Positions 1 to 5,628 of a stretch of 13,686 nt of DNA are shown here, in pieces. Made by a program: the position numbers and the translations under genes. The notes below the pieces were generated by a model. That model did no database searches. It worked only from the letters and a program-made list of their open reading frames with translations, and was not told where the DNA came from. Source of the stretch: MWBF01 sp964614645 (lineage in GTDB: Bacteria; Chloroflexota; Anaerolineae; CG2-30-64-16); the NCBI GenBank assembly GCA_964614645.1, contig CAZTMA010000136.1, positions 1 to 13,686 of the forward strand, read 5' to 3'. Within the stretch, counting starts at the first letter, position 1. Each line of letters opens with the position of its first letter.

Positions 1-187
1 CCGGCTGGCGGGCCTCCCAGCCGGCCAGCGCCAGCAGCCGCGTTCTAAAGCTGTCGTACCAGACTTGGTTAGCGCAAAAGTGCGCGTCGCGGCCGTCGAC
101 GGCCTGGGCTTCCCGGTAGAGGGCCAGCAGTCCCGGCTCCAGCTCGACAAGCTGCGACCAGGTGAGAGCTTCGATCGTGTGGGTCAT
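1..187 (-). CDS. Small protein of unknown function (N-terminal part, runs off left edge)
   Basis: Reading the minus strand from the ATG at 187 gives an open frame to the left edge, at least 62 residues, beginning MTHTIEALTWSQLVELEPGL and rich in Leu, Ala and Trp/Tyr, so probably helical. I do not recognise the family. The start is supported by a GGGAG ribosome site (complement of about 200-204) and by a possible extended -10 box GTGC-GATACT (complement of 211-216), which resembles other promoters in the window. It is divergent from the EVE gene across a GC-rich gap with several inverted repeats. There is no signal peptide or membrane segment in the visible part. The C-terminus is missing, so no function can be offered. 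Confidence 0.6.
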   Translation of the reverse strand, partial: MTHTIEALTWSQLVELEPGLLALYREAQAVDGRDAHFCANQVWYDSFRTRLLALAGWEARQP

Positions 188-300
188 GTGGTTGGCTCCC
201 GATGTAGTTGAGTATCGCACGGCATGGGCCGGGCACGGTCGGCCCGGTGCGCGCCGGGCGCCATTTTACCACGGCCGCGGCCCGGCCGGCCTTTGCGCGA

Positions 301-329
301 TTGCAGTCCGTCCCGCCCTGTGCTAATAT
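301..329 (+). promoter_or_regulatory. Promoter of the EVE gene
   Basis: TTGCAG (301-306), a 17-nt spacer ending in TGTGC, and TAATAT (324-329). This is the same arrangement as the promoters at 9913 and 12076. The transcript would start near 336 and have a leader of about 70 nt containing a TGTCGG/CCGACA inverted repeat. Confidence 0.6.
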
Positions 330-397
330 CGGAACCAAGCGAAAACCCTCGAGAATGTCGGTATCGGCAGCCTGACTCAACCGACAGACGACCCAAT

Positions 398-410
398 GGA
401 GGTCCTCGTG
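398..410 (+). promoter_or_regulatory. Ribosome site that decides the EVE start
   Basis: GGAGG at 398-402, 5-nt spacer, GTG at 408-410. The upstream in-frame ATG at 396 overlaps this site and has no good ribosome site of its own. Confidence 0.6.
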
Positions 411-845
411 CGCTATTGGATATTCCAAGCTAACCCACGCCGCTTTGATATTGCGCGCCGCCTCGCGGATCCAGAACCCAGTTCGACTTGGTTGGTGAGT
501 CGCCACAAGACCGAGATCGCTCCCGGCGATCGTGCCTTTATTTGGCAGTCCGGTCCGCAGCGCGGCATTTGCGCAATCATGCAGGTCGAGAGCGCCCCTG
601 CTGATCTGGTGGAGACACCGATTGATGCTCCCTATTGGGCTGACCGGGATGATATGCGTGTGACCTGCCGGGTGCGCGGCACCTTTGTTGCGCGCTTTCC
701 ACTCGTGCCGGTAGACAAGATCATGGCTGTGCCGGGTCTCCGCAACCTCTCGATCCTGCGCGCACCCCAAGGCACCAACTTCACAGTGTCAGACGACGAG
801 GCTGACCTGCTTGTCGACCTCCTGACCAAACTTGGGGCAATCTAG
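408..845 (+). CDS. EVE-domain protein (PUA-like reader of modified bases)
   Basis: A 145-residue protein that is essentially one EVE domain. It opens RYWIFQANPRRFDI, followed by WLVSRHKTEIAPGDRAFIWQ and RGICAIMQVESAP, the usual EVE order (aromatic YW[IL]F start, GDRxFIWQ strand, G-I-x-A-I strand). EVE domains have a PUA-like barrel and are thought to bind modified cytosines; they often sit in or beside restriction and defence systems. The start is probably GTG 408, not ATG 396: GGAGG (398-402) overlaps that ATG and lies 5 nt before the GTG, and family members normally begin right at the RYW segment. The stop codon TAG (843-845) lies inside the direct repeat that borders the following mobile element, so the insertion left the reading frame complete. 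Before the insertion the gene at 2769 would have followed about 35 nt downstream. Family is fairly sure; ligand is inference. Confidence 0.85.
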   Translation: MRYWIFQANPRRFDIARRLADPEPSSTWLVSRHKTEIAPGDRAFIWQSGPQRGICAIMQVESAPADLVETPIDAPYWADRDDMRVTCRVRGTFVARFPLVPVDKIMAVPGLRNLSILRAPQGTNFTVSDDEADLLVDLLTKLGAI

Positions 846-847
846 CC
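840..847. repeat. Left copy of 8-bp target-site duplication ATCTAGCC
   Basis: ATCTAGCC at 840-847 recurs exactly at 2727-2734, directly outside the two ends of the inverted-repeat element. The following GA also matches on both sides, so the duplication could be counted as 10 bp. Confidence 0.8.
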
Positions 848-1038
848 GAGGCTTGGCGATAAATGATTAGGCCGTGCCTGGGCTTGACCCTTCACTGCGT
901 TCAGGGCAGACTTAAACGTGGCCACCCCCGCGTCAGAGAGGCTGCAAACCCAATCCAAGATGGGGAGGCAGCCACTATGATACCGTCGGAGCCGCTGCTT
1001 GTCACGTTGGTCAAGCTGGTTGACAACAGACCTATACC
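848..1038 (+). repeat. Left terminal inverted repeat (about 191 bp)
   Basis: Starts GAGGCTTGG, ends CCTATACC. Its complement recurs at 2535-2726. It contains a palindrome-like stretch (CCCTTCACTGCGTTCAGGG, about 889-907) resembling short dispersed repeats common in environmental Chloroflexota genomes (from memory). It also supplies the -35 box of the HEAT gene promoter. Its rightward open frame (863-1072) is not taken as a gene. Confidence 0.85.
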
Positions 1039-1048
1039 TCCCTATAAC
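1020..1048 (+). promoter_or_regulatory. Promoter of the HEAT-repeat gene, straddling the repeat end
   Basis: TTGACA (1020-1025), 17-nt spacer, TATAAC (1043-1048): a near-consensus housekeeping promoter. The -35 box is inside the left inverted repeat, the -10 box just outside it. In the right repeat the equivalent -35 reads GTGACA. Confidence 0.65.
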
Positions 1049-1074
1049 GATATACTCAGCGCTAAGAGGTAACT

Positions 1075-2526
1075 ATGCCTTTCGGACTCTGGATCAGTTC
1101 TAAAGAACTTGAAGAGATGATTAGATCAGGAGATCCCCGAAGCGTGGCGCACGCGTTGAGTAGGTCGGCCCGATGGCAGGGCAGCGCGGGGACCTGCATA
1201 CAAGACAATCCCAGAAAAGGAGAGTGCGTTGATCTCTTGATTCCATTACTGGTTAATGGAAATGACAAAATTCGGGCGAATGTGTCGGACGCTCTCTGGT
1301 TCATTTCGATGGATACACCGAAAAACCTCAGTGCCCTAAAACCAGTAGCCGCAAGGCTGAAAGATCCATCCCCCATCGTCAGATTGAACGCAGCACGCGT
1401 CCTTGCCAACTGGTCAGATTCGACAACCAGCGATGCGCTACTCGCATCCTTAAGTGACCCTGACGATATGGTTCGGGGTGCCTGTGCTGAGGGTCTAGCA
1501 AAACTACGAGATCCGCGCGCGCTGGCCAAAATCGAACAGAGTATTCTGGCTGGACAGAAATGGAACGAGGGCCTTGTTGAACCGCTCGAGCGTCTTTTCC
1601 CTCCTGATCGCCTGGTGAAGTTGTACATATCAATGTTGAGTAATAACAGCATCTTGACAGGCCTGCGCGGTATCTGCCGGATGGCGGAGGACCCCATGCG
1701 GCGCGGCCTGACCACTCCTGCGATCAAGCCTCTCATTGCTATGCTTGGGCCATGGCCTCACCGTGACTGGGTGTCGCCCGCGGACATACTCGCACTTATG
1801 AGGAACGATGAGGTAGCTCAGGCATTGCTGGACCGGCTTAGTAATGAGCAGGACACGGGCGTACGAGCCATACTACTCAACATCATCAGTCAGCTCAAAG
1901 TGCCGCATAACGCACGTCTGCTTCAATCGCAAAGTGAGATACTCTCCGACAAACGTTTGGATCGGAAGCTACGCGTCACAGCGGCAGAGAGGCTGATTGA
2001 GTCAGGGCGAAAGGAAACGGCGGAGACTCTTGCGCTCATGTTACAGGATCTGAAATTACGGGATTGGGCAAGCCGCGATGAGTCTCGTCACATTGGTGAG
2101 CTAATCGGAGTATGTGCCCTTTCCAGCCTCCTTGAGCCCTTGCTCAATCTTGCAGCGGATCCTTTCACATGGCCAGGATCTCTCTGTGCCCTGGGAGGTT
2201 ATACTGACCCAAGAGCTATTAGGGCACTTCTTGGCGTGATCGACAAATACCCGGGTGAGGATGCGGAAAGAGCAGCGATCTCTCTTGCAAGGATCTACGA
2301 AAGAAGGGATATTCGCACGGATATGAAAAGCCTCATTGAGGCTAATGGGCAGATGGTCGTATGGAAACTGAGAGTGCAGTCGGGTACGTCGATAGATTAT
2401 TCCGAACCTACTAACGAGATAGAAGCTCGGAACTATTCTCCCCTAGCAATCGAGACTCCAGAGTATGAGCTCCATACGTACCACCTAGGCGACTATCTAC
2501 CTGGTGGCAGGTTTTCAAAGAGGTAG
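1075..2526 (+). CDS. HEAT-repeat protein, cargo of the inverted-repeat element
   Basis: A 483-residue soluble protein of tandem helical HEAT (PBS-lyase-like) repeats. They are clear at about residues 54-155 (LLIPLLVNGNDKIRANVSDA, ARLKDPSPIVRLNAARVLAN, LLASLSDPDDMVRGACAEGL) and weaker through about 215-430 (LLDRLSNEQDTGVRAILLNI, then GGYTDPRAIRALLGVIDKYP). No catalytic motif, signal peptide or membrane segment is visible. HEAT arrays are usually protein-binding scaffolds; in defence islands they can also act as sensors, but nothing here fixes a partner. The start ATG 1075 has AGAGG five bases upstream and its own near-consensus promoter. It is the only gene in the flanking element and fits tightly between the repeats, so it appears to travel with them. 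Codon use is less GC-biased than that of the neighbours. The last 70 or so residues (from about LIEANGQMVVWKL) lack repeats. Fold confident, role unknown. Confidence 0.8.
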   Translation: MPFGLWISSKELEEMIRSGDPRSVAHALSRSARWQGSAGTCIQDNPRKGECVDLLIPLLVNGNDKIRANVSDALWFISMDTPKNLSALKPVAARLKDPSPIVRLNAARVLANWSDSTTSDALLASLSDPDDMVRGACAEGLAKLRDPRALAKIEQSILAGQKWNEGLVEPLERLFPPDRLVKLYISMLSNNSILTGLRGICRMAEDPMRRGLTTPAIKPLIAMLGPWPHRDWVSPADILALMRNDEVAQALLDRLSNEQDTGVRAILLNIISQLKVPHNARLLQSQSEILSDKRLDRKLRVTAAERLIESGRKETAETLALMLQDLKLRDWASRDESRHIGELIGVCALSSLLEPLLNLAADPFTWPGSLCALGGYTDPRAIRALLGVIDKYPGEDAERAAISLARIYERRDIRTDMKSLIEANGQMVVWKLRVQSGTSIDYSEPTNEIEARNYSPLAIETPEYELHTYHLGDYLPGGRFSKR

Positions 2527-2534
2527 TTGATGCC

Positions 2535-2726
2535 GGTACAGGTATGTTGTCACCCAGCTTGACCAACGTGACAAGCAGCGACTCCGACGGTATCATAGTG
2601 GCTGCCTCCCCATCTTGGATTGGGTTTGCAACCTCTCTGACGCGGCGGTGGCCGCGTTTGAGCCTGCCCTGAACGCAGTGAAGGGTCAAGCCCTGACGCG
2701 GCCTAACCATTTTATCACCAAGTCTC
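2535..2726 (-). repeat. Right terminal inverted repeat (about 192 bp)
   Basis: Reverse-complement match to 848-1038. It begins 8 nt after the stop codon of the HEAT gene and ends CCAAGTCTC next to the direct repeat at 2727-2734. Open frames crossing it on either strand (2411-2728, 2615-2860) encode only the translated repeat. Confidence 0.85.
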
Positions 2727-2734
2727 ATCTAGCC
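2727..2734. repeat. Right copy of 8-bp target-site duplication ATCTAGCC
   Basis: Exact copy of 840-847, abutting the outer end of the right inverted repeat. Confidence 0.8.
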
Positions 2735-2768
2735 GACGCGTGCGGGAGAGTGCATCTCAAGGGCTACT

Positions 2769-3149
2769 ATGCCGCGACGACCCGGACTGGGGGAACAGGA
2801 GCATCGCTCGGAAATGGACATTCCTGCAGTAGTTCGCGGACAAAGTCTGTACTACTCTGACGGTGTAGAGTTACAGGAGATCTGGATAGACAAGCAGGAT
2901 GCGGCTGACCTGCCCGGCCGGGAAGGACAGCGCATCCCGGTGCAGCTAACTATCGGCTCGCAGTCGTACACTGCCGGAATCCGCTCGACGGCGAGGACCC
3001 CATACGCCTGGATATCCCCCGAACTCCACGACGAGGCAGGCAACAAGGTGAGGCTTGCTGATGCGCTCAAGCGAGCCGGCTACGAAAAGAACCAGCGCGT
3101 GTACTTGAGGGATTCCGGGTCTGGATGGACATTGCACAAGGCTGATTAG
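2769..3149 (+). CDS. Small protein of unknown function, probably beta-rich
   Basis: A 126-residue frame whose body reads GQRIPVQLTIGSQSYTAGIR, then TPYAWISPELHDEAGNKVRL and ADALKRAGYEKNQRVYLRDS. Alternating hydrophobic residues suggest a compact beta-rich domain with one or two helices (LADALKRAGY). A DNA- or RNA-binding barrel is possible, but I cannot name a family. The start is uncertain: ATG 2769 has AAGGG five bases upstream, while ATG 2814 (giving MDIPAVVRGQ) has AGGAG 12 nt away. It lies 34 nt beyond the right end of the HEAT element; removing the element would put it about 35 nt after the EVE gene on the same strand, so the two may once have formed an operon. Its TAG stop overlaps the stop codon of the convergent gene at 3146. 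Confidence 0.65.
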   Translation: MPRRPGLGEQEHRSEMDIPAVVRGQSLYYSDGVELQEIWIDKQDAADLPGREGQRIPVQLTIGSQSYTAGIRSTARTPYAWISPELHDEAGNKVRLADALKRAGYEKNQRVYLRDSGSGWTLHKAD

Positions 3150-3442
3150 TCCGAGGTCGCATCCGTCTCCTCATCCAGCAGGTCCCGCACCTGGTCGAGC
3201 ACGTCCCGGCCGTCACCGGCCTCCACATCCTGCACCGTATCTTCCGACTCGTCCACCGCAGCGATAATCAGCACCAGCCGCCGGTCGCGATGCCGCGCCA
3301 GGTACTCGCCCAGGTCCACCGCCCCGAGCTGCAAACCGCCCGACTCGGAAGGGTAGCGCAGCACGCCGGTGATGACTTCCGCGCCGACCTCGGCCGCGAT
3401 GGCCGCGAGCTCCGCGGCATTCGAGGGATCTACATGGGTCAT
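3146..3442 (-). CDS. Small acidic protein of unknown function
   Basis: Taken from ATG 3442 the product is 98 residues, MTHVDPSNAAELAAIAAEVG onward, with an alpha/beta pattern (VGAEVITGVLRYP, DRRLVLIIAAVDE) and a strongly acidic C-terminal tail (ESEDTVQDVEAGDGRDVLDQ, then LLDEETDATSD). The start is preferred over the in-frame ATG at 3490 because an AGGATGG ribosome-site-like stretch lies shortly upstream. The acidic tail recalls small immunity or chaperone-like proteins, but that is only a composition remark. It is convergent with the 2769 gene (stops overlap at 3146-3149) and divergent from the 3580 gene. An inverted repeat, GGTATC-N16-GATACC (3461-3486), sits just upstream and could be an operator. 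Confidence 0.65.
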   Translation of the reverse strand: MTHVDPSNAAELAAIAAEVGAEVITGVLRYPSESGGLQLGAVDLGEYLARHRDRRLVLIIAAVDESEDTVQDVEAGDGRDVLDQVRDLLDEETDATSD

Positions 3443-3460
3443 GGGATGCCATCCTGTGAG

Positions 3461-3486
3461 GGTATCGTCCAACAGCCGGCAGGATA
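3461..3486. promoter_or_regulatory. Inverted repeat GGTATC-N16-GATACC, possible operator
   Basis: Perfect 6-bp arms in the gap between two divergent genes, about 20 bp upstream of the 3442 start codon. Could bind a dimeric regulator or be chance; no matching regulator gene is recognised nearby. Confidence 0.25.
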
Positions 3487-3530
3487 CCACGGCCGGGCCC
3501 GGAGCGCACGCCGGCTGGGTCCGCCAGCGC

Positions 3531-3559
3531 TTGCAACCCTAGAACGCGCGTGCTATCCT
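3531..3559 (+). promoter_or_regulatory. Promoter of the DUF6504-like gene
   Basis: TTGCAA (3531-3536), 17-nt spacer ending in GTGC, TATCCT (3554-3559). Transcription would start near 3566, leaving a very short leader with GGAG (3568-3571) eight bases before ATG 3580. Confidence 0.6.
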
Positions 3560-3579
3560 GTGGGCATGGAGCCCACCAC

Positions 3580-3837
3580 ATGACCCGCCTCTTTGCAGAC
3601 GGCGCGCCGATCAGCGTCGAGGTCGATCCAGCCGGCACGCCCGTGCGCTTCCAGTGGCAGGGCGACTGGCTCCGCGTGGAGACGGTCGCGAACCGCTGGC
3701 GCGTCAGCACGAGTTGGTGGATCCAAGAGGCGCGGGCGGAGCGCGAGTACTTCAAGCTGATCGCAGGATCCATGCTGTGCGTCATCTATCGAGATCTGCG
3801 CGCCGGCGACTGGTATATGTCCCGCATCCACGACTGA
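3580..3837 (+). CDS. DUF6504-like small protein
   Basis: An 85-residue protein: PISVEVDPAGTPVRFQWQGD, WLRVETVANRWRVSTSWWIQ, then YFKLIAGSMLCVIYRDLRAG and DWYMSRIHD. The pattern P-I-x-V-x-x-D-x-x-G-x-P-x-x-F-x-W-x-G-x-W-x-V, a Trp-rich middle, and Y-R-D...G-x-W at the end fits the small family often seen next to or fused to the ImuB/DnaE2 mutagenesis cassette (DUF6504). No polymerase gene is in the window, so here it stands alone with its own promoter. ATG 3580 is chosen because GGAG sits 8 nt upstream and residues before it do not fit the family; the frame could open at 3550. It is followed by a GGTCC-aactgc-GGACC hairpin without a T-run (3856-3871). Molecular role unknown. Confidence 0.65.
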   Translation: MTRLFADGAPISVEVDPAGTPVRFQWQGDWLRVETVANRWRVSTSWWIQEARAEREYFKLIAGSMLCVIYRDLRAGDWYMSRIHD

Positions 3838-3898
3838 CGCGCGGCCACCTGATCCGGTCCAACTGCGGACCGCAAGCACCCTCGCCGCTCATGTGCGA

Positions 3899-3927
3899 TT
3901 GCACTCGCCCCCGCCTTATGCTACACT
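3899..3927 (+). promoter_or_regulatory. Promoter of leader RNA and EAD1-FGE gene
   Basis: TTGCAC (3899-3904), 17-nt spacer ending in TATGC, TACACT (3922-3927). Expected transcript start near 3934. Confidence 0.6.
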
Positions 3928-3933
3928 CCGCAC

Positions 3934-4055
3934 AAAGCAAAAGCCCCGCACTGTGTCACCAGCCGGGGCCACGGCCAGAGCAAGGGGCGCTCTGACAGGT
4001 AAAGTCTATCCTATCGGGCCGCCCAAGCGCAAATCCAGCACGCGGGCGGCCTTTT
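3934..4055 (+). ncRNA. Structured leader RNA, copy A (upstream of EAD1-FGE gene)
   Basis: Between the promoter and the ORF lies an RNA with three stems. P1 is GCCCCG (3943-3948) with CGGGGC (3964-3969). P2 is CAGAGC (3976-3981) with GCTCTG (3989-3994) around the loop AAGGGGC. P3 is the terminator at 4017-4055. Copy C at 12111-12243 has the same P1, the same P2 and the same 15-nt string GCCGCCCAAGCGCAA at the left arm of P3, while the regions between differ. The P2 loop GGGGC is complementary to GCCCC of P1, so alternative pairing is possible. It could be an attenuator, a ligand- or protein-binding leader, or a free-standing small RNA. I do not recognise it as a known riboswitch class. 4056-4088 is a short spacer with AAGGAA (4075-4080) eight bases before the ORF. 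Confidence 0.6.
4017..4055 (+). terminator. Intrinsic terminator closing leader RNA copy A
   Basis: GGCCGCCC (4017-4024) pairs with GGGCGGCC (4044-4051), followed by TTTT. It lies 33 nt before the EAD1-FGE start codon, so transcription must pass it to express that gene. Confidence 0.7.
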
Positions 4056-4088
4056 GCGTTCCGGCATCCGACCCAAGGAACCTGCCCC

Positions 4089-5612
4089 ATGACCCAGGCA
4101 TCCGACCTCTTCCGCCACCTGCGCGAGACGCTCGCCGACATCTTCGCGACCCGCGAGGAGGCCGAACTGCTTGCGCGCGACGCCGGCCTGAGCCAGGCGC
4201 GGGTGCCGTGGGCCGGCAACGCCCAGACCTTCTGGCAGGCCGCACTCGAGGAGGCCGAGCGGGCCGAGTTGATGAATGTGTTGCTGGCGCATGCCGTTGG
4301 CCGCTATCCCAACCTCGCGGAACTGCGGGCGCTGCCGGAGCAGTACCGGCAGTGGGTCGCCGCGGGCCGGCCGGGCGGACTGCCTTTCCCCCAGGAAACA
4401 CAGGCCGTTGACCCGGCCGCCCTCACGGCCCTTCTCACCGCGCTCGCTGCTCTGCCGGCTCAACTCGAAACCGTCACCGGCCAGCTCGCCGCTCTCAACG
4501 CCCAGCACGCCGCAGGACTGGCAACGACCGCGGCTCAACTCCCCGAACTGGTCCGGCAGGTCACCGCCATCGAGCAAGGCGGCAAAGACCTCGCCCCGCA
4601 ACTGGAGCGCGCCGGCCGGCCGGCCGAGGCAGCCCAGGCACGGGAGTTGGCAAAGAAGGCCGCGAAGCTCCTGCTCCTGATCGTGGGCGGCACGCTTGCC
4701 GCGCTGTGGGAGTCGTTCATTCAGGAGGAAGTCTACAAGCCGCTGGCCGAGCAGGTGCGGGAGGCGTTGAGACGGGCAGGGGAGACGGTCGAGCCGCTCG
4801 AGATATTGGACGGCATTCCTGGCCCGCAGCCGCCGCCGACCCCACCCCGGCCCGCCAACACGCCCGAGGCCTCGCGTCTGGTCCGCCACGCGGCTATCGC
4901 GTTCGATTGGGTGACGATCCCCGTAGGTGAGTTCATCATGGGAAGCAGTGCGGCAGACAAAGAGGCCTACGAGGAAGAGAAGCGCCAGCACTTCGTCTAC
5001 CTGTCGACCTATCGCATCGCACGCGTGCCGGTGACGAACGAGCAATATGCGCGATTCGTCGCTGCCACCGGGCATCAGGGGGAATGGCGCAATGACGCTC
5101 GTAAGGCGCGCCATCCAGCCGTCAACGTATCGTGGCGCGACGCCGTGGCCTTTTGCCGCTGGGCAGCCGAGGTGACCAGGCTGCCGATTCGCTTGCCAAC
5201 CGAGGCGGAGTGGGAGAAGGCAGCGCGCGGGACGGACGGCCGCCTCTATCCGTGGGACAGCCGGTCGCCGAACGCCAGCCTGTGCAACTACAACAATCCC
5301 GTGGGCGACACGACCGAGGTGGGGCGCTATCCAGCCGGAGCCAGCCCTTACGGCATCCTGGATATGGCCGGCAACGTAAGGGAGTGGACGAACACGCTGT
5401 GGGGCCCATCGTGGGACAAGCCCATCAGGTACCCTTACAACGCGCGTGATGGGCGCGAGAACCCGAGTGCGTCCGGGCCGCGGGTGTTGCGTGGGGGCGC
5501 CTTCGACTGTGATGCGAGGCTCCTGCGCTGCGCCTGCCGTTTCGAGTTCATTCCGCGCTACCACAGCTGGTCTTTCGGTTTTCGGGTTGTTGCGTCTCCC
5601 AGCCATGCGTGA
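4089..5612 (+). CDS. EAD1-linker-FGE domain protein, likely DGR target
   Basis: A 507-residue protein in three parts. Residues 1-95 (FRHLRETLADIFATREEAEL to YPNLAELRAL) match effector-associated domain 1 (EAD1), a helical adaptor that joins conflict-system effectors. Residues 105-235 are an Ala/Leu/Gln-rich helical or coiled-coil linker with a hydrophobic stretch (KLLLLIVGGTLAALW, 193-207), then a Pro-rich hinge (245-257). Residues 272-503 are a formylglycine-generating-enzyme/sulfatase-modifying-factor domain: IPVGEFIMGS, RVPVTNEQYARFV, VNVSWRDAVAFCRW, RLPTEAEWEKAARG, GILDMAGNVREW, RVLRGGAFD, FGFRVV. FGE domains of this layout usually serve as C-type-lectin-like binding folds, not enzymes. 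At 465-500, where relatives carry runs of Asn, this protein has varied residues in NNC/NNT-type codons, as expected after adenine mutagenesis. ATG 4089 follows AAGGAA by 8 nt. Expression passes through leader RNA copy A. Confidence 0.85.
   Translation: MTQASDLFRHLRETLADIFATREEAELLARDAGLSQARVPWAGNAQTFWQAALEEAERAELMNVLLAHAVGRYPNLAELRALPEQYRQWVAAGRPGGLPFPQETQAVDPAALTALLTALAALPAQLETVTGQLAALNAQHAAGLATTAAQLPELVRQVTAIEQGGKDLAPQLERAGRPAEAAQARELAKKAAKLLLLIVGGTLAALWESFIQEEVYKPLAEQVREALRRAGETVEPLEILDGIPGPQPPPTPPRPANTPEASRLVRHAAIAFDWVTIPVGEFIMGSSAADKEAYEEEKRQHFVYLSTYRIARVPVTNEQYARFVAATGHQGEWRNDARKARHPAVNVSWRDAVAFCRWAAEVTRLPIRLPTEAEWEKAARGTDGRLYPWDSRSPNASLCNYNNPVGDTTEVGRYPAGASPYGILDMAGNVREWTNTLWGPSWDKPIRYPYNARDGRENPSASGPRVLRGGAFDCDARLLRCACRFEFIPRYHSWSFGFRVVASPSHA
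5481..5600 (+). other. Candidate DGR variable region in the FGE C-terminus
   Basis: Covers RVLRGGAFDCDARLLRCACR through GFRVV. Compared with the common FGE ending (RVLRGGSWNNNP...LRSANRN...DNRNNN-GFRVV, from memory), the Asn positions are replaced mainly by TTC, GAC, TGT, GAT, TGC, TAC, CAC and AGC codons. That is what AAC/AAT templates give when adenines are randomised. The invariant GFRVV end would be the retrohoming anchor. No template repeat or reverse transcriptase is visible in the window. Confidence 0.5.
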
Positions 5613-5628
5613 TGCATCACACCATGAC

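Larger units (their letters stand above)
848..2726. mobile_element. Non-autonomous long-TIR element carrying a HEAT-repeat gene
   Basis: A 1,879-bp unit bounded by inverted repeats of 191 bp (848-1038) and 192 bp (2535-2726) that match at about 92% (about 15 substitutions and one 1-nt gap by hand alignment). It is flanked by a perfect 8-bp direct repeat, ATCTAGCC. Together these are the marks of a transposition event. No transposase, recombinase or second gene is inside: the unique part holds only the HEAT-repeat gene, which starts 37 nt after the left repeat and ends 8 nt before the right one. Base composition is lower in GC than the flanks. Presumably a transposase elsewhere moves it, or the element is an old composite whose transposase was replaced by cargo. 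I cannot assign an IS family. Confidence 0.8.

Noticed and set aside
69..770. Minus-strand frame of 233 codons
   Set aside because: Runs antisense through the EVE gene and its promoter; the EVE domain is recognisable on the plus strand.
863..1072. Possible small gene in the left repeat, with a counterpart at 2411-2728 (-)
   Set aside because: The similar peptides simply reflect the inverted repeat. There is no ribosome site, and several of the substitutions between the two copies change residues, so protein constraint is not evident.
3856..3871. Terminator after the DUF6504-like gene
   Set aside because: A good hairpin (GGTCC/GGACC) but no T-run follows, so not listed as a terminator.
3934..4055. 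Integron attC site or tRNA-like element
   Set aside because: No GTTRRRY/RYYYAAC core sites, no integrase and no cloverleaf; promoter plus T-run terminator fits a leader RNA better.
4993..5600. Active sulfatase-maturing formylglycine-generating enzyme
   Set aside because: The N-terminal EAD1 domain, absence of a nearby sulfatase and the varied C-terminal segment point to a binding role; the typical paired active-site cysteines were not identified with confidence.
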